A stretch of 47,953 bases of DNA from Fimbriiglobus sp. (GCA_025352235.1 JANXTU010000346.1:1-47953); one strand, 5' to 3'. Shown: positions 14,678 through 26,768, counted from the stretch's first letter. Made by a program: numbers and translations. Notes: a model not told the origin generated them from the letters alone.

Positions 14678-15594
14678 CGACTCGCCGCCCGGTCCACGAG
14701 CAGTCGCCCCGGTAGCAATTCCAGTTCGACTTCCCGTATGCCAGCCGACTGGTCGCAAACGATTTCTCCGTCCGCGTGTAGACAAATCGCCTCTTCGCCA
14801 TCACTCCGCACGGCCCGGCAGAGACGCTGGGTCAGGCAAGTCAAATGGGTCGGGACGCGACCGCGCATGAAGCTGGGTAGGTAGCGGATCATCTGCCGGC
14901 GATTCATGTCGGACACGTGGAGCGTGTCGAAGAGCCCGTCTTCCAACGAAGCCTTCGGGGTGATCGGGAAGCCGCCTTCGCGGACGCCCAAATCGACGCT
15001 GACCGAGAGGGTCGGCCCTTCGACCACCGTGTGGTCAAAGGTCGTTGTTCGGATCGGCGTGCGGTAGTGCCAAATCATCGCCCGGACGAACGCCCACGAA
15101 TAGAGAGCCGTGCCGCGCAATCGGCGGATGCTGCGGGCTTCGTGGGCGACCATCCCGTTGAAGCCGAAGCCGGCGCAATTGACGAAAAATCGCTCGTGCC
15201 CCGGAATCCGCACCCGGCCGACATCGGCGCGAAATCGTTCGAACCGAAAGCCGGCGCCGCGCCGCGCGAGCCACTCGTGCCGGCCGAGGGCGAAGGCGTA
15301 ATCGTTGCTCGACCCGAGCGGCCAAACGCCCAAAGCGACCTCCGGGCGATCCGATTGCAACAATCCGTTGGCGACTTCGTGGACGGTCCCGTCGCCCCCG
15401 GCCGCGATGACCTCGTCGAACCCGGCCTCCGCCGCGGAGCGCGCGAGTTCGATGGCGTGCCCCGGGCCTTCGGTCGGCATCAACATCGCATCCGGCCCGG
15501 CCCAGCGGCGCGTTTCGTCGATTTTCTGTTTCGCGCGGCCCCGCCCCGCGGCGGGGTTGTAGATTACGCATTGGCGCACGGTCGCGTTGGTCAA
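14674..15594 (-). CDS. Diacylglycerol/lipid kinase family protein (YegS/DgkB-like)
   Basis: The 306-residue protein has the DAGK catalytic domain: CVIYNPAAGRGRAKQKIDE at the start, the nucleotide loop IAAGGDGTVHEVANGLL, VWPLGSSNDYAFAL, and the C-terminal LEDGLFDTLHVSDMNR with HADGE. Such kinases phosphorylate diacylglycerol or other lipids, feeding phospholipid turnover. I choose a TTG start at 15592-15594, since AGGAG lies 4 bases upstream and the conserved domain begins at residue 7. The ORF track start at 15939 adds 115 residues that are antisense to truB and unlike any lipid kinase. It is divergent from truB, with 162 bases between. Confidence 0.88.
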   Translation of the reverse strand: MTNATVRQCVIYNPAAGRGRAKQKIDETRRWAGPDAMLMPTEGPGHAIELARSAAEAGFDEVIAAGGDGTVHEVANGLLQSDRPEVALGVWPLGSSNDYAFALGRHEWLARRGAGFRFERFRADVGRVRIPGHERFFVNCAGFGFNGMVAHEARSIRRLRGTALYSWAFVRAMIWHYRTPIRTTTFDHTVVEGPTLSVSVDLGVREGGFPITPKASLEDGLFDTLHVSDMNRRQMIRYLPSFMRGRVPTHLTCLTQRLCRAVRSDGEEAICLHADGEIVCDQSAGIREVELELLPGRLLVDRAASR

Positions 15595-15756
15595 GGTGCT
15601 CCTCCGGTGGCGACGATTCGCCCGCTCGACCCGGATGACATAGCGGCTACGCTGAGGCTTTGGCAAGGCACGACCACGCGGGTGTCGGGAACGCCGGGAC
15701 ACGGCGCTGATTTCACTGATGTTGAAGTCGGACGAACGGGAAAGTCGGGACGATTC

Positions 15757-16443
15757 ATGAACGGATTTCTCGTGGTGGATAAACCGGCCGGGATGACCTC
15801 GCGCGATGTCGTGAACCGCGCCCAATTCTGGTTCCCGCGGCGAACGAAAATCGGCCACACCGGCACCCTCGATCCGCTGGCGACGGGCGTGCTCGTCCTC
15901 TGCGTCGGCGCGGCGACGAAGCTCGCCGACCGCGTCCAAGCGATGCCCAAACAGTACGAGACCCGCATCCGTTTGGGCGCGACCAGCAACACCGATGACG
16001 CCGACGGCGTAATTGCCGAGTCTACCGCGACTTCAATACCCACTCTCGCGTCGGTGGAAGCGGCACTCTCCGCATTCGTCGGAAATATCCAGCAATTACC
16101 ACCGCAGTTCTCCGCGTTGAAAGTGCAAGGCCAACGGGCCTACGACTTAGCGCGTCGCGGGACCGAGGTCGCCTTGCCAGCGCGGCCGGTGCGGGTCGAT
16201 TCCATCGTGATGCAACGGTATGAATGGCCGTGGGTCGATCTGATGATCGACTGCGGCAAGGGGACGTACATCCGCAGCATCGCCCGCGATCTCGGCGCCG
16301 TCCTCGGCGTCGGCGGGTTGGTGCAGACGCTGCGGCGGACGCGCGTCGGCCCCTTCGCGGCGGAGGGCGGTATTAAACTCGATGCGCCAGCACACGAGGC
16401 AAAAGCGGCGTTGTTGCCGGTGGAGGCGATCGGCGAGAATTGA
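15757..16443 (+). CDS. truB: tRNA pseudouridine(55) synthase TruB, short form
   Basis: The 228-residue protein begins MNGFLVVDKPAGMTSRDVV and contains GHTGTLDPLATGVL with the catalytic Asp, YDLARRG, and GTYIRSIARDLGAVLG, all hallmark TruB blocks. It makes pseudouridine 55 in the T-loop of tRNAs. It stops soon after VQTLRRTRVGPF, so the C-terminal PUA-like domain of longer TruB proteins (about 300 residues) is missing; the core should still work. The ORF track begins at 14917, a long antisense read-through of the lipid kinase gene, and is not the start. A large hairpin follows the stop. Confidence 0.93.
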   Translation: MNGFLVVDKPAGMTSRDVVNRAQFWFPRRTKIGHTGTLDPLATGVLVLCVGAATKLADRVQAMPKQYETRIRLGATSNTDDADGVIAESTATSIPTLASVEAALSAFVGNIQQLPPQFSALKVQGQRAYDLARRGTEVALPARPVRVDSIVMQRYEWPWVDLMIDCGKGTYIRSIARDLGAVLGVGGLVQTLRRTRVGPFAAEGGIKLDAPAHEAKAALLPVEAIGEN

Positions 16444-16481
16444 GTTGCGTGTGAGGTGCTCAGGTTGCAAAATACTAAGAT

Positions 16482-16553
16482 TGTGGCGGCACGTTTCCCA
16501 ACGTGTCGGAATGATTTTAGACTGTCCGACACGTTGGGAAACGTGTCGCCACA
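16482..16553. repeat. Nested inverted repeat between truB and the cytochrome gene
   Basis: Arms of 29 bases (16482-16510 and 16525-16553) are complementary at 28 positions around a 14-base loop. Each arm is itself nearly palindromic (GACACGTTGGGAAACGTGTC on the right). It lies 23 bases before the next ATG. It could be a REP-like palindromic unit, a terminator-like or attenuator structure, or a MITE remnant. No T-run follows. Confidence 0.8.
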
Positions 16554-16575
16554 TGTCGGCCCGAGGCTCACCCCA

Positions 16576-19500
16576 ATGCACGACCTCCGTTGTCTCGCAA
16601 TTCTCATTTCGACAATTCTTAATTCCCAACTCCGCGCCGCCGAGCCGGCTGCGAATATCGATTTCTTCGAATCCAAGATTCGCCCCGTTCTCGTGGAACA
16701 TTGCTACTCTTGTCACAATTCGGCTAAGACCGCCAAGGGCGGGCTGGCTCTCGACGACCGGGCGTCGTTGCGAAAAGGCGGTACGGAAGGTGTCATCGTC
16801 GTTACCGGGAAGCCCGAAAATAGCCGGTTGATCGCGGCTCTGAAACACGAACTCGACGGCAAGGCGATGCCGAAGAACGGACCGAAGCTCGACAAGAGCG
16901 TCATCGCCGACTTCGAGAAATGGATCACGCTCGGCATGCCCGACCCGCGCGACAAGCCGCCGACGGCCGAAGAATTGACGAAAGCCACCTCGTGGGAAAC
17001 GATCCTCGAAGCCCGCAAGAAATGGTGGAGTTTCCAGCCGATCCGCAATCCGACGCCGCCAGAATCCGGGTGGTCAAAGCACCCGGTCGACCAATTCATC
17101 GCGGCGAAACTCAAAGAGAATAGGCTCGAACCGGGCGCACCCGCCGATGCTGTCACGCTCATCCGCAGGTTGTATTTCACCCTGATCGGCCTGCCTCCGG
17201 CGCCGGCCGACGTGGAACGATGGACGACGAAGTTGAAGTCCGAAGGCGGCTATGAAGAACTCGTCGATCACCTGCTCGGCACCCCGCAATTCGGCGAGCA
17301 CTGGGCCCGCCACTGGATGGACTGGACGCGCTACGCCGATTCGCACGGCTCCGAAGGCGACCCGGAAATCGTCGGGGCGTGGCACTACCGCGACTACCTC
17401 ATCCGCGCGCTCAACGCCGATGTGCCGTACGACCAACTCGTCCGCGAGCACGTCGCCGGAGATTTGTTGAAGGCCCCGCGCATCAACAAGAAACTCGAAC
17501 TCAACGAATCGGCGATCGGCACCGCGCACTGGCGGATGGTCTTCCACGGCTTCGCCCCGACCGACGCGCTCGAAGAAAAGGTCCGTTTCATCGACGACCA
17601 GATCAACACCTTCTCGAAGGCCTTCTTAGGCCTCACGGTGTCGTGCGCCCGTTGCCACGATCACAAATTCGATCCGATTAGCCACAAAGATTACTACGCC
17701 TTGTTCGGGGTGCTCGCGTCGAACCGGCCGGGGCGAATCGCCGTGGATAGCCCGGAGAAGTCGGAAAAGAATAAGGCTGAGTTGGCGGCGCTGAAAGCGA
17801 AAATCCGCGAAGTCGTCGGCGACGCTTGGTTGGCCGGCATCGGAGGGGGCTTGAAGACCGCGAACGACTCGGGGTCGATCCTCAAGCTCGTACGGGAGTT
17901 GAAAGCGGTCGACGGCGACGCGGAGAAATTCAAAGCCGTATTCGACCGCCACATGATGGAATCGGAGAAAGATCGCCGCGCGATCGCGCGGCCGACGGCA
18001 AACACGTTGAAGAACTGGGACTTGGCGGATGCGAACGATGCGGCGACTTGGTTCCGGGTCGGTGGCGCGACGCGCTCCGCGAACGCCGACTTCGCCGTGG
18101 CGACCGATGGCGACCGGGCGCTGGCCGGGGTCTATCCGCCCGGCATTTACTCGCACGGACTTTCCACGAAGCACGCCGCGAGACTCGAATCTCCCCCCGT
18201 CAAACTCACCGCCGATTCCGAACTCTGGGTCCGCGTCATAGGCGACGGCGGCGCGACGCTGCGGTATGTCGTCCAGGATTACCCGCGCGATGGAACCGTC
18301 TTCCCGGTTCACCGGCTGACACCGCAATGGCACTGGCAGCGGTTCGACCTGACCTACTGGACGGGCGACGAGATCCACATCGAATTGGCCGCGTCGCGGG
18401 ATGCGCCGTTGATGGCAGGTGGTTCCGAGCGATCTTGGTTCGGGATCCGCGAGGCTAGGATCGTCAAAAAAGGGACGTTCCAGCCGCCGCTCGAAACCAT
18501 CGACTGGCGTGCGCCGCTCAACGCGGCTTTCGCGCCGAAGATACCGAACTCTTCGGCCGAAGCCGCCGAGGCCTACGCCTCCGCCATTTTCGCGGCCGTC
18601 CGCGAATGGAAGAGCGGCCGAGGATCGCCCACGACGGCCGCGCTGCTGGCGAAGTGTTTGGAAGAAGGATTGCTATCGAACAAATTCGCGGACATGAAAG
18701 CCGTCCAGCCCCTCATCGATGAATACCGCAAACTCGAAGCCGAGATCGCCGTGCCGACGCGGGTACCCGGTTTGATGGAGGGCGTCGTGCGGAATCAGCC
18801 GCTGCTCGACCGGGGCGACCACAAAAAGCTGAAAGCCGAAGTGCCCCGGCGATTTCTGGAAGCCATCGACCCGACCCCCTACAAGGGAACGGACAGCGGT
18901 CGATTGCAACTCGCCGAAGATATGCTGAGCGACAAAAATCCGTTGACCCAGCGCGTGATCGTCAACCGGCTTTGGCACCACTCGTTCGGACGGGGACTTG
19001 CGCCGACGCCCGACAACTTCGGCCGGCTGGGCCTCGAGCCGACGCACCCGGAACTCCTCGATTTCTTAGCGACACGCTTTGTCAAACAAGGCTGGTCGAT
19101 CAAGGACGCGCTGCGATTTTTGGTCACATCCAAAACTTGGCAACTCGCTTCGAAGCCGACCGAACAAGCTCGGCGACTCGATCCGGACAACCGCTGGTTC
19201 TCGCACGCCTTGTTGCGCCGGCTCGACGCCGAGGCGATCCGCGATTCCCTGCTCGCGGTCAGCGGGTCGTTGAATCGCGAACTCTACGGTGCCCCCGTCG
19301 GCGGCAATTCGGATCGCCGGAGTCTGTACGTCCGCGTCCAACGCACGGCCCTCGATCCGTTCCTGCGGGCCTTCGATTTCCCCGAGCCGTTCAGCGCCGT
19401 CGGCCGGCGCGATGTCACCAATGTCCCGGCCCAAGCGCTGACGCTGCTGAACGATCCCCGCGTCGCGGCGCTCGCCGACCATTGGGCCGGACAAATCCTC

Positions 19501-20589
19501 GCCGAACCGGAATGGACCGAAGAAGAACCGCGGCTCCAACGCATGATCCAAACGGGGCTCGGTCGCCCGGCCACGCTCGCCGAGATCGCACAATTTCGAG
19601 CTTACTTGCTCGAATCGAAGAAGGATCGCGTGCTGCGGCAGATCCATTGGACCGAACTCCAAAGGCGACTCGACGAAAATCACAAGGTCGTCCGCGACCT
19701 CCTCGAACCGGCCCGGGCGAAGTTGCTGAAGGAGGTGAAGGACAAGCCGAACGCCGACGAGAAACGACTGGCGAAACCGATCGCGAAGTGGGATTTCCAA
19801 GACTCGCTGAAAGATCGCATCGGATCGCTCCACGGCGAAGCCGTGAACTCGGCGAAGCTGATCGATGGGAGTTTGAACGTTGGTGGCCGAGCCCACGTCC
19901 TCACGGTGCCGCTCGCCAAAACGATCCGCGAGAAGACACTGGAAGCATGGGTTCAACTCGATAGCCTCGATCAAGCCGGCGGCGCAGCCATGACGGTCCA
20001 AACCAAGGATGGCGGCGTTTTCGACGCCATCGTCTTCGGTGAGAAAAACGCGGGCCAGTGGGTCGCGGGCAGCAACGTCTTCCGGCGGACGCAATCGCTC
20101 GGAGCTCCGGTAGAGGCCGAGGCGAACCGGCGCGTGGTGCACCTGGCCATCGCGTACCACGCCGACGGGAAAATCGTCGCCTACCGCGATGGGCAACCCT
20201 ACGGCACCGGCTACCAGTCGGTCGGACTTCAAGAATTCAAGGCGGGCGAAGCGGTCGTCGGCTTCGGGATCCGCCACTCCCCGGCCGATGGGAATAAGGT
20301 GCTCGCGGGTAAAATCGTCCGGGCCCGGCTCTATGACAAGGCACTGTCAGCGGAAGAGGTGCTCGCGTCGTTCGGTTCGGTTTCGGGTTCGATTCCGGAA
20401 TCGAAAGTGCTCGGAGTGCTGAGTGCGGGCGACCGCGACAAAGTGATCGCCGCGAAAACGCGTCTCGCGGGGCTCGAAGCCGAACTGCGCGCGGCCGGGC
20501 CGGTTCCGACCGCTCTCGACGATCGCGCCGTTTGGGCCGACATCGCGCGGGCGGTCTACAATTTCAAAGAGTTCATCTACATCAAATAG
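16576..20589 (+). CDS. Planctomycete-type c-type cytochrome (DUF1549/DUF1553) with internal LamG-like domain
   Basis: The 1337-residue protein starts with a signal peptide ([22 protein letters not shown]). A cytochrome c motif CYSCH lies at about 43-47, within VRPVL-type PSCyt1 sequence. DUF1549 follows ([36 protein letters not shown]) with a second CxxCH in [12 protein letters not shown] near residue 357. DUF1553 is towards the C-terminus ([40 protein letters not shown]). After it comes a jelly-roll, LamG/concanavalin-like domain (about 1070-1260, [26 protein letters not shown]). Such proteins are abundant in planctomycetes and are thought to be periplasmic redox proteins for polysaccharide or sulfatase-linked metabolism; the role is unproven. 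The DUF1501 gene follows after 7 bases. Confidence 0.9.
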   Translation: MHDLRCLAILISTILNSQLRAAEPAANIDFFESKIRPVLVEHCYSCHNSAKTAKGGLALDDRASLRKGGTEGVIVVTGKPENSRLIAALKHELDGKAMPKNGPKLDKSVIADFEKWITLGMPDPRDKPPTAEELTKATSWETILEARKKWWSFQPIRNPTPPESGWSKHPVDQFIAAKLKENRLEPGAPADAVTLIRRLYFTLIGLPPAPADVERWTTKLKSEGGYEELVDHLLGTPQFGEHWARHWMDWTRYADSHGSEGDPEIVGAWHYRDYLIRALNADVPYDQLVREHVAGDLLKAPRINKKLELNESAIGTAHWRMVFHGFAPTDALEEKVRFIDDQINTFSKAFLGLTVSCARCHDHKFDPISHKDYYALFGVLASNRPGRIAVDSPEKSEKNKAELAALKAKIREVVGDAWLAGIGGGLKTANDSGSILKLVRELKAVDGDAEKFKAVFDRHMMESEKDRRAIARPTANTLKNWDLADANDAATWFRVGGATRSANADFAVATDGDRALAGVYPPGIYSHGLSTKHAARLESPPVKLTADSELWVRVIGDGGATLRYVVQDYPRDGTVFPVHRLTPQWHWQRFDLTYWTGDEIHIELAASRDAPLMAGGSERSWFGIREARIVKKGTFQPPLETIDWRAPLNAAFAPKIPNSSAEAAEAYASAIFAAVREWKSGRGSPTTAALLAKCLEEGLLSNKFADMKAVQPLIDEYRKLEAEIAVPTRVPGLMEGVVRNQPLLDRGDHKKLKAEVPRRFLEAIDPTPYKGTDSGRLQLAEDMLSDKNPLTQRVIVNRLWHHSFGRGLAPTPDNFGRLGLEPTHPELLDFLATRFVKQGWSIKDALRFLVTSKTWQLASKPTEQARRLDPDNRWFSHALLRRLDAEAIRDSLLAVSGSLNRELYGAPVGGNSDRRSLYVRVQRTALDPFLRAFDFPEPFSAVGRRDVTNVPAQALTLLNDPRVAALADHWAGQILAEPEWTEEEPRLQRMIQTGLGRPATLAEIAQFRAYLLESKKDRVLRQIHWTELQRRLDENHKVVRDLLEPARAKLLKEVKDKPNADEKRLAKPIAKWDFQDSLKDRIGSLHGEAVNSAKLIDGSLNVGGRAHVLTVPLAKTIREKTLEAWVQLDSLDQAGGAAMTVQTKDGGVFDAIVFGEKNAGQWVAGSNVFRRTQSLGAPVEAEANRRVVHLAIAYHADGKIVAYRDGQPYGTGYQSVGLQEFKAGEAVVGFGIRHSPADGNKVLAGKIVRARLYDKALSAEEVLASFGSVSGSIPESKVLGVLSAGDRDKVIAAKTRLAGLEAELRAAGPVPTALDDRAVWADIARAVYNFKEFIYIK

Positions 20590-20596
20590 GCACGCC

Positions 20597-22021
20597 ATGA
20601 TTCCGATCTCTCGCCGGCGAATGCTGCAATCGTGCTCGACCGGGTTCGGCGCTGTCGTGCTGAACGCGCTCTTCGCCGAGTCGGTGCAGGCCGAATCCAA
20701 ATCCCTGCCCGAAGGGGCGGCGCTGATGGCGACGCACCATGCGGCGAAGGCGAAGCGCGTCATCTTCTGCTTCATGTCGGGCGGCGTCTCGCACGTCGAT
20801 TCGTTCGATCCGAAGCCGCGCTTGACGAAAGACCACGGCAAACCGATGCCGGGGAAGGTCGAGCGCACGATGTTCAACAATAACGGCAACATCATGGGGA
20901 GCCCCTTCCCGTTCGCCCCGGCGGGGAAGTGCGGCATGCCCGTCAGCACGATGTTCCCACACCTCGCGAAGGTGGCCGACGAACTCGCGCTGATCCGCTC
21001 GATGACGTCGTCGGTGAACGAGCACGCCCAAGCGAACTTCTTCATGCACTCGGGCTTCCCCATCATGGGCTACCCGACGGCCGGGGCTTGGACCACCTAC
21101 GGCCTCGGCACCGAAAGTAAGAATCTCCCCGGATACGTCGTCCTGCAAAGCGGGCACGCCGTCGCCCCGCACGGCGGCGTGAGTTTGTTCAGCAACGGCT
21201 TCCTCCCGGCCCAGCACCAAGGGTCGATTTTGAAGGCCGACCAAACCGAGGCGATCCGCAACATCCGCCCGGCCGATACCAAAGTCGTCCAACGCCGCCG
21301 GCTCGATCTCGTGAAAAAATTCGATCGATCGATGCTCGACGACACCGCCGACCCGCAGATCGAAGCGGCCATCGCGAATTCCGAGACCGCCTTCCGCATG
21401 CAAACCGCCGTACCGGAGTTGTGCGACCTCTCGGGCGAGTCGGCCGCGACGCAGAAACTCTACGGCGTCGATTCCAAGAATCCCGAACTCGCGGCGTACG
21501 CCAAGCAGTGTCTGCTCGCCCGGCGGCTCGTCGAACGCGGCGTGCGTTTCGTCGAACTCAGTTGCCTGACCCAAGGGATCGGAGCCGGCGGGGCCGCGAA
21601 CCCGTGGGATCAGCACGGCGACTTGCAGAAAGGCCACGCGGCGATGGCCCTGCAAGTCGATCAACCGATTGCGGCGCTCATCGCCGACTTGAAAGCGAGA
21701 GGGTTGCTCGACGAGACGCTGATCGTTTGGGCCGGGGAGTTCGGGCGCACGCCGTTCTCGCAGGGGGGCAACGGGCGCGATCATAACCCGATGGGGTTCA
21801 GCGTCTGGCTCGCCGGCGGCGGGGTGAAAGGCGGCAGCATCTACGGGGCCACGGACGACCACGGTTACCACGCCGTCGAAAATGAATGCACGGTCTACGA
21901 CCTCTGGGCTACTGTGTTGCACCAACTCGGGGTGAACCACGAGAAGCTGACCTTCCGCTACGGCGGCCGCGATTTCCGCCTGACCGATGTCCACGGCAAC
22001 GTCCTACCGATCCTCGCATGA
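20597..22021 (+). CDS. DUF1501 family exported protein (sulfatase-like fold)
   Basis: The 474-residue protein begins [20 protein letters not shown], a twin-arginine signal, and continues with [40 protein letters not shown] and [19 protein letters not shown], the DUF1501 signatures related to alkaline phosphatase/sulfatase folds. Its pairing with a DUF1549/DUF1553 gene is a well-known planctomycete arrangement, and the 7-base gap implies one operon. Export by Tat suggests folding or cofactor insertion in the cytoplasm. The stop TGA overlaps the ATG of the next gene (ATGA at 22018-22021), so translation of the histidine kinase is probably coupled. Confidence 0.92.
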   Translation: MIPISRRRMLQSCSTGFGAVVLNALFAESVQAESKSLPEGAALMATHHAAKAKRVIFCFMSGGVSHVDSFDPKPRLTKDHGKPMPGKVERTMFNNNGNIMGSPFPFAPAGKCGMPVSTMFPHLAKVADELALIRSMTSSVNEHAQANFFMHSGFPIMGYPTAGAWTTYGLGTESKNLPGYVVLQSGHAVAPHGGVSLFSNGFLPAQHQGSILKADQTEAIRNIRPADTKVVQRRRLDLVKKFDRSMLDDTADPQIEAAIANSETAFRMQTAVPELCDLSGESAATQKLYGVDSKNPELAAYAKQCLLARRLVERGVRFVELSCLTQGIGAGGAANPWDQHGDLQKGHAAMALQVDQPIAALIADLKARGLLDETLIVWAGEFGRTPFSQGGNGRDHNPMGFSVWLAGGGVKGGSIYGATDDHGYHAVENECTVYDLWATVLHQLGVNHEKLTFRYGGRDFRLTDVHGNVLPILA

Positions 22022-24663
22022 GATCCACAATGCGACAGTGGTGGGCCTATTCGAGTGTGATTGTCGCGACGGTCGCCGTGGTCGCACTGCGGTACGCGCA
22101 CGACGAAGCCGACGATACCCACCACAATTTCTTGCTGCCGTTCATCGTACCGATCATGGTGGCCGGGTGGGTCGGTGGCATCCGCTGTTGCGCATGCGCC
22201 ACGGCCTTGAACGCGGCCCTGATGATCTTTTTGTTCACCGAGCCCCGCTACGATTTCCGGATCGATTCGAGCGCCGACGCACTGCGGTTGGGACTCTATG
22301 TGTGCATCTGCGTATTCATCGGCGTCCTCGCCGAGGCCCGCCAGCGCTCTCGCCGGCAGGTCGAAGTCGATCGGGCCATCGCCAACCGCCGACGGGCCGA
22401 ATTGGAATCCGAGATCGCCGACCGACTGGCCACCGAGAAACGGCTGTTCGCCAGCGAGCGCCGGTACAAAGCGCTGATTCAAGCGACCCCGCAGGTCGTG
22501 TGGTCCATCGGCGGAAACGATAACGAAGCGTTGAATTGGTGGGGAAAATTGACGGGGCAAACCGCGGCCGAATTATCCGGGTTGGGCTGGCTGGACGCCG
22601 TCCACGCCGACGACCGCGACCGGGTCCGCGAGACGTGGGAGCGCGCCTTAGAGCAGAATTTCCTGTACGACACCCAATACCGCATCCGGACGCAGGCCGG
22701 GCAGTACCGGCATTTTTCCGTCCGCGGCGTCGCGTTGTGCGACACTGCCGGCAGGCTCGAAGAATGGATCGGATCGCTGACCGACATCCACGACCGCACC
22801 GTGGCCGAGGAGGGGTTGCGCGAACTCAACGCTACGCTTGAAGCGCGGGTCGCGGAGCGGACGGCGGCGCTGCACGTGAGCGATCGGCGCTTCCGCGCGA
22901 TCTTCCATTCACAATTTCAATTCATCGGCCTGTTGGCGCCAACGGGCGAACTTTTGGAGGCGAATCGGACGGCCCTCGCCTCGGTTGGGGTCTCGGAAGA
23001 GTCGGTCCTCGGCCGGCCGTTTTGGGAGACCGCGTGGTGGGCGCACGATGCGGTTCAACAAAACCGTCTCCGGATGGCCGTGGTGAACGCGGCGGCCGGA
23101 ACGGCGGATCGGTTCGAGGCCACGCACGTGAGCGCCGACGGCGCTTTGATCTGGGTCGATTTCTCTTTGACGCCCTTCGCCGATGAATCCGGACGGATCG
23201 TGTTGTTGATCCCCGAGGGGCGCGACATCACCGAGCGGAAGGCGATGGAAACACAATTAAAACGGAGCGAGTCGCTCCACCGATCCGTCATCGAATCGTT
23301 GATGGAAGGGATCGTGGTGCAAGATGCGACGGGCGTCATCGTCGCCACGAATGGGCGAGCTGAACGGATTCTCGGTTTGACGCAAGATCAAATCTGCGGC
23401 CGCGACTCGCTGGACCCGCGTTGGCGAGCCGTGCGCGAAGACGGTTCCCCATTCCCCGGCGAGGAGCATCCCGCGATGGTGTGTCTCCGAACCGCGAGGC
23501 CGGTTCTCGGCACCGTGATGGGCATCCACCGGGCGGACGGCGATCTCACTTGGATCGTGGTGAATGCGCATCCGATCCAAGACTCGCCCGACACGCTCAC
23601 CGGCGCCGTCGCTTCGTTCCAAGACATCAGCGAGCGCAAGCACGCGGAAGAAGCTTCGCGCGAGCAAGAAGAACGCTTCCGCAGCGCCTTCGATTTCGCT
23701 CCGATCGGCATCGCGCTGGTGTCCCTCTCCGGGGCTTGGCTGCGCGTGAATCGATCCGTTTGCGAACTCTTGGGTTACGCCGAAGCGGAGTTGCTGGCGA
23801 CGGACTTCCAAACCCTCACGCACCCGAACGACCTCGGTCCCGATTTGGACAGCTTCCGGCAAATGCTCGATGGCAGCCTCCGCACCTACCAAATCGATAA
23901 GCGGTATTTCCATAAGACCGGCCGCATCGTCCGCGTACTACTTTCGGTCTCGCTGGTCCGGGATGCGGCTGCCCAGCCGCGCTATTTCATCAAGCAAATC
24001 GTGGACATCACCGAGCGCAAGGCGGCCGAAGAACGGATCAAAGCGGCGCTCCAAGAAAAGGAAACGCTCCTCAAAGAGGTCCACCACCGGGTGAAGAACA
24101 ATTTGCAGGTCGTCTCCAGCCTGCTCGATTTGCAGTCCGAACACACTGCCGATCCGGCCGCGCTCGTGATGTTCCAACAGAGTCGCAGGCGGGTGAAATC
24201 GATGGCGATGATCCACGATCGTCTTCACCGGGCCTCGGACTTGGCCCGCGTCGATTTCGGCGAGTACGCCAAGCAACTCACGGACGATCTATTCCACGGC
24301 TACCGCGTCGACCGAGCGGACATCGCATTGGAATTGGACATCGGGGCCGTGACGCTCCCGCTTGATCTGGCGATCCCGTGCGGTCTATTACTCAATGAGT
24401 TGATGTCCAATTGTTTAAAGCACGCGTTCCGCGGTCGGACCGATGGTCGAATCCGGCTCTCACTGTATACAAAGACCCATTCCATTGTGCTGAGCGTGAC
24501 CGACGACGGAGTCGGCTTCCCTGCGGGTGCCGACTTCCGCAACACGACTTCTTTCGGCATGCAGTTGATCAACACTTTGGTCGAACAGTTGAACGGCGAG
24601 ATCGAACTCGTCGCGGGGAAAGGGACGACCATCACCGTGTGCTTCGCTTCCGGTAGCTCGTAA
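22018..24663 (+). CDS. Membrane sensor histidine kinase, DUF4118-like plus four PAS domains and HisKA_2
   Basis: The start ATG 22018 overlaps the DUF1501 stop. The 881-residue protein has three or four membrane helices in the first 110 residues, resembling DUF4118. A short helical region leads into four PAS domains (about 145-255, 285-405, 415-550, 555-670), each ending with a DITER-type linker. The kinase core is HisKA_2: [23 protein letters not shown] carries the phosphorylated His, and a HATPase follows ([21 protein letters not shown]). Such kinases usually phosphorylate REC domains; the next gene starts with one. The signal is unknown; no haem or flavin motif is clear in the PAS domains. 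Confidence 0.92.
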   Translation: MRSTMRQWWAYSSVIVATVAVVALRYAHDEADDTHHNFLLPFIVPIMVAGWVGGIRCCACATALNAALMIFLFTEPRYDFRIDSSADALRLGLYVCICVFIGVLAEARQRSRRQVEVDRAIANRRRAELESEIADRLATEKRLFASERRYKALIQATPQVVWSIGGNDNEALNWWGKLTGQTAAELSGLGWLDAVHADDRDRVRETWERALEQNFLYDTQYRIRTQAGQYRHFSVRGVALCDTAGRLEEWIGSLTDIHDRTVAEEGLRELNATLEARVAERTAALHVSDRRFRAIFHSQFQFIGLLAPTGELLEANRTALASVGVSEESVLGRPFWETAWWAHDAVQQNRLRMAVVNAAAGTADRFEATHVSADGALIWVDFSLTPFADESGRIVLLIPEGRDITERKAMETQLKRSESLHRSVIESLMEGIVVQDATGVIVATNGRAERILGLTQDQICGRDSLDPRWRAVREDGSPFPGEEHPAMVCLRTARPVLGTVMGIHRADGDLTWIVVNAHPIQDSPDTLTGAVASFQDISERKHAEEASREQEERFRSAFDFAPIGIALVSLSGAWLRVNRSVCELLGYAEAELLATDFQTLTHPNDLGPDLDSFRQMLDGSLRTYQIDKRYFHKTGRIVRVLLSVSLVRDAAAQPRYFIKQIVDITERKAAEERIKAALQEKETLLKEVHHRVKNNLQVVSSLLDLQSEHTADPAALVMFQQSRRRVKSMAMIHDRLHRASDLARVDFGEYAKQLTDDLFHGYRVDRADIALELDIGAVTLPLDLAIPCGLLLNELMSNCLKHAFRGRTDGRIRLSLYTKTHSIVLSVTDDGVGFPAGADFRNTTSFGMQLINTLVEQLNGEIELVAGKGTTITVCFASGSS

Positions 24664-24682
24664 CGATTCTAAAGGGTCCGAC

Positions 24683-26602
24683 GTGTCCGCATCCATTTTG
24701 ATTGTCGAAGACGAGAAGATCACCGCCAAAGGGATCGAGAAGCGGCTGAAGGGTTTGGGCTACACGGTCGCGGGAATGGCCGCGACTGGCGAGGAGGCCC
24801 TCGATAAGATCGAATCGCTTCTGCCCGACCTCCTGCTGATGGATATCAAACTGGGCACAGGGATGGATGGCGTGGAGGCGGCCGCGATTGCCCGCACGCG
24901 CTTCAATCGGCCGGTCGTCTTCCTCACGGCATTCTCGGACGACGCGACTTTACAGCGGGCGAAAATCACGGAACCGTTCGGCTACGTCATGAAGCCGTAC
25001 GAGGATCACGACCTCCGGACGGCGATCGAAATCGGCCTTTATAAGCACCGCATCGACTGCCGCGTCCGCGAGAACGAGCAGTGGCTCGCGGCCACGCTCG
25101 GCAGCATCGGCGACGGCGTCATCGCGATCGACGAACGGGGATGTGTCCGATTCCTGAACTCGCTCGCCGAACGGTTGACGGGTTGGTCTTCGGCGGATGC
25201 GGTCGGTCGGAATGTCACCGATGTCTTCCGGATCGTGGAAGAAACGAGCCGGGAAACCGTGCGCAACCCGGCGCTCGACGCGCTGCGGACGGGGGAATCG
25301 ACCAAGCTTGCCCCCGGCACGGTGCTGATCGACCGGGCCGGCGGCGAGCGCCCGATCGACGATAGCGCCGCCCCCATCCGCGCGTCCCACGGCACCGTGA
25401 TCGGCGCGGTCTTGGTCTTCCGCGATATCTCCGAGCGCCGCCGGCTCGAAGAAAACCTGCGCCAATCTCAGAAAATGGAAGCCATCGGCCGGTTGGCGGG
25501 CGGCATCGCCCACGATTTCAACAACATCATCAGCATCATCTCGGGCTTCTGCGAATTCCTGCTCTCGGACGAGTACTCCGAGACGGATCGCAGGCAGTTC
25601 GTGCGGAATATCCGCGATGCCTCCGGCCGCGCTGCGGGGCTGACTCAGCAGATCATGGCGTTTAGCCGCAAGCAGTTGCTCGTGCCGCTCGTTCTCGATT
25701 TGAATACCGTGGTCGCCGAAATGGGCGTGCTGGCGAAGCGGCTGATCGGATCGAATATCGAATTCGTCGCCGAGTTGGCCCCGGACCTCGCCCCGGTGAA
25801 GGCTGACCCCACGCAGATCGGCCAAGTCTTTTTGAACTTGGCCGCCAATGCCCGCGATGCCATGCCGAACGGCGGCCGGTTGACCGTCACCACGTCCAAC
25901 GTCGTGTTGGGCGTGGTGACCACCCGCGATTTCCCCGACGTCGCGCCTGGGAACTACGCCCTCCTCACCATCGCCGACAACGGCGTCGGCATCAGCGAAG
26001 CCGTACTCGCCCACATCTTCGAGCCGTTCTTTACGACCAAAGCCGTGGGACTTGGAACCGGTCTCGGCCTCGCCACCGTCTACGGCATCGTCAAGCAAAG
26101 CGGTGGCCACGTCGCGGTCGCCAGTCGGCCGGGGGAAGGGACCTTGTTCCGCATTTACCTTCCCTCCATCCAAGCCGCGGTGGCCCCGGCTGCTGCCCCC
26201 GCCCGAACACCGGCGAAACGCGGGGACGAAACCATCCTGCTGGTCGAAGATGATGAGACGATCCGGGGGATGATGAAGTTGGTTTTGAAATCGACGGGCT
26301 ACGAAGTGTTGGAAGCCGAAGACGGGGCCGTGGCTCTGGCGGTCGCGCGGGCCCACCCGGGTGTGATCCATCTGCTGATGACCGACCTGATGTTGCCGAA
26401 TATGTCCGGCCGCGAGCTGGCCGATCGGCTCGTGGCGGAGCAACGCGTCGGTCGCGTGCTCTTCATGTCCGGCTACACCGAAGGCGTCCTCGCCCACCAA
26501 GACGTGGCGTCCTCGGCCTCGGATTTTCTACACAAGCCCTTCACCTTGAACGGGCTGACGATGAAAATCCGCGAGGTTTTGGATCGTCCGACAGCGCCTT
26601 GA
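24683..26602 (+). CDS. Hybrid histidine kinase, REC-PAS-HisKA-HATPase-REC
   Basis: GTG start at 24683, 19 bases after the preceding kinase. An N-terminal REC domain ([17 protein letters not shown] with the acceptor Asp, VMKPYEDHD) is followed by PAS (about 130-250), HisKA ([18 protein letters not shown], His present), HATPase ([27 protein letters not shown]), and a C-terminal REC ([32 protein letters not shown]). The 639-residue protein has no membrane segment, so it probably takes phosphate from the preceding kinase through its first REC and works as a cytoplasmic relay. No DNA-binding output is attached, so the final effector is not evident here. Confidence 0.92.
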   Translation: MSASILIVEDEKITAKGIEKRLKGLGYTVAGMAATGEEALDKIESLLPDLLLMDIKLGTGMDGVEAAAIARTRFNRPVVFLTAFSDDATLQRAKITEPFGYVMKPYEDHDLRTAIEIGLYKHRIDCRVRENEQWLAATLGSIGDGVIAIDERGCVRFLNSLAERLTGWSSADAVGRNVTDVFRIVEETSRETVRNPALDALRTGESTKLAPGTVLIDRAGGERPIDDSAAPIRASHGTVIGAVLVFRDISERRRLEENLRQSQKMEAIGRLAGGIAHDFNNIISIISGFCEFLLSDEYSETDRRQFVRNIRDASGRAAGLTQQIMAFSRKQLLVPLVLDLNTVVAEMGVLAKRLIGSNIEFVAELAPDLAPVKADPTQIGQVFLNLAANARDAMPNGGRLTVTTSNVVLGVVTTRDFPDVAPGNYALLTIADNGVGISEAVLAHIFEPFFTTKAVGLGTGLGLATVYGIVKQSGGHVAVASRPGEGTLFRIYLPSIQAAVAPAAAPARTPAKRGDETILLVEDDETIRGMMKLVLKSTGYEVLEAEDGAVALAVARAHPGVIHLLMTDLMLPNMSGRELADRLVAEQRVGRVLFMSGYTEGVLAHQDVASSASDFLHKPFTLNGLTMKIREVLDRPTAP

Positions 26603-26629
26603 CCCCGGCTCATTTTCGATCATTTTTCC

Positions 26630-26641
26630 GACACGCGTGTC
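26630..26641. repeat. Perfect 12-bp palindrome upstream of the peroxidase gene
   Basis: GACACGCGTGTC lies 27 bases after the hybrid kinase stop and 127 bases before the peroxidase ATG. It could be a regulator-binding site or a weak hairpin; nothing else supports either. Confidence 0.4.
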
Positions 26642-26768
26642 CCGCTTAACGTAGGCTTCAGGTGCTCCCCGGTAGAGTGCAGGTGTCGGCGGGCGAGCCC
26701 AGCTCCCGCCGATCCCCCCTCACCCACTGGGTCGATCCGCCGCGGTTCCTCTCCGGAAGGAAACGATC

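Noticed and set aside
14917-15756. N-terminal 280 residues of the 508-residue ORF (14917-16443)
   Set aside because: This part is antisense to the lipid kinase gene, is Arg/Pro-rich and ends where TruB begins with MNGFLVVDKPAG; only the TruB part is real.
20582-21994. 470-residue minus-strand ORF
   Set aside because: Antisense over the whole DUF1501 gene, which is a clear family member.
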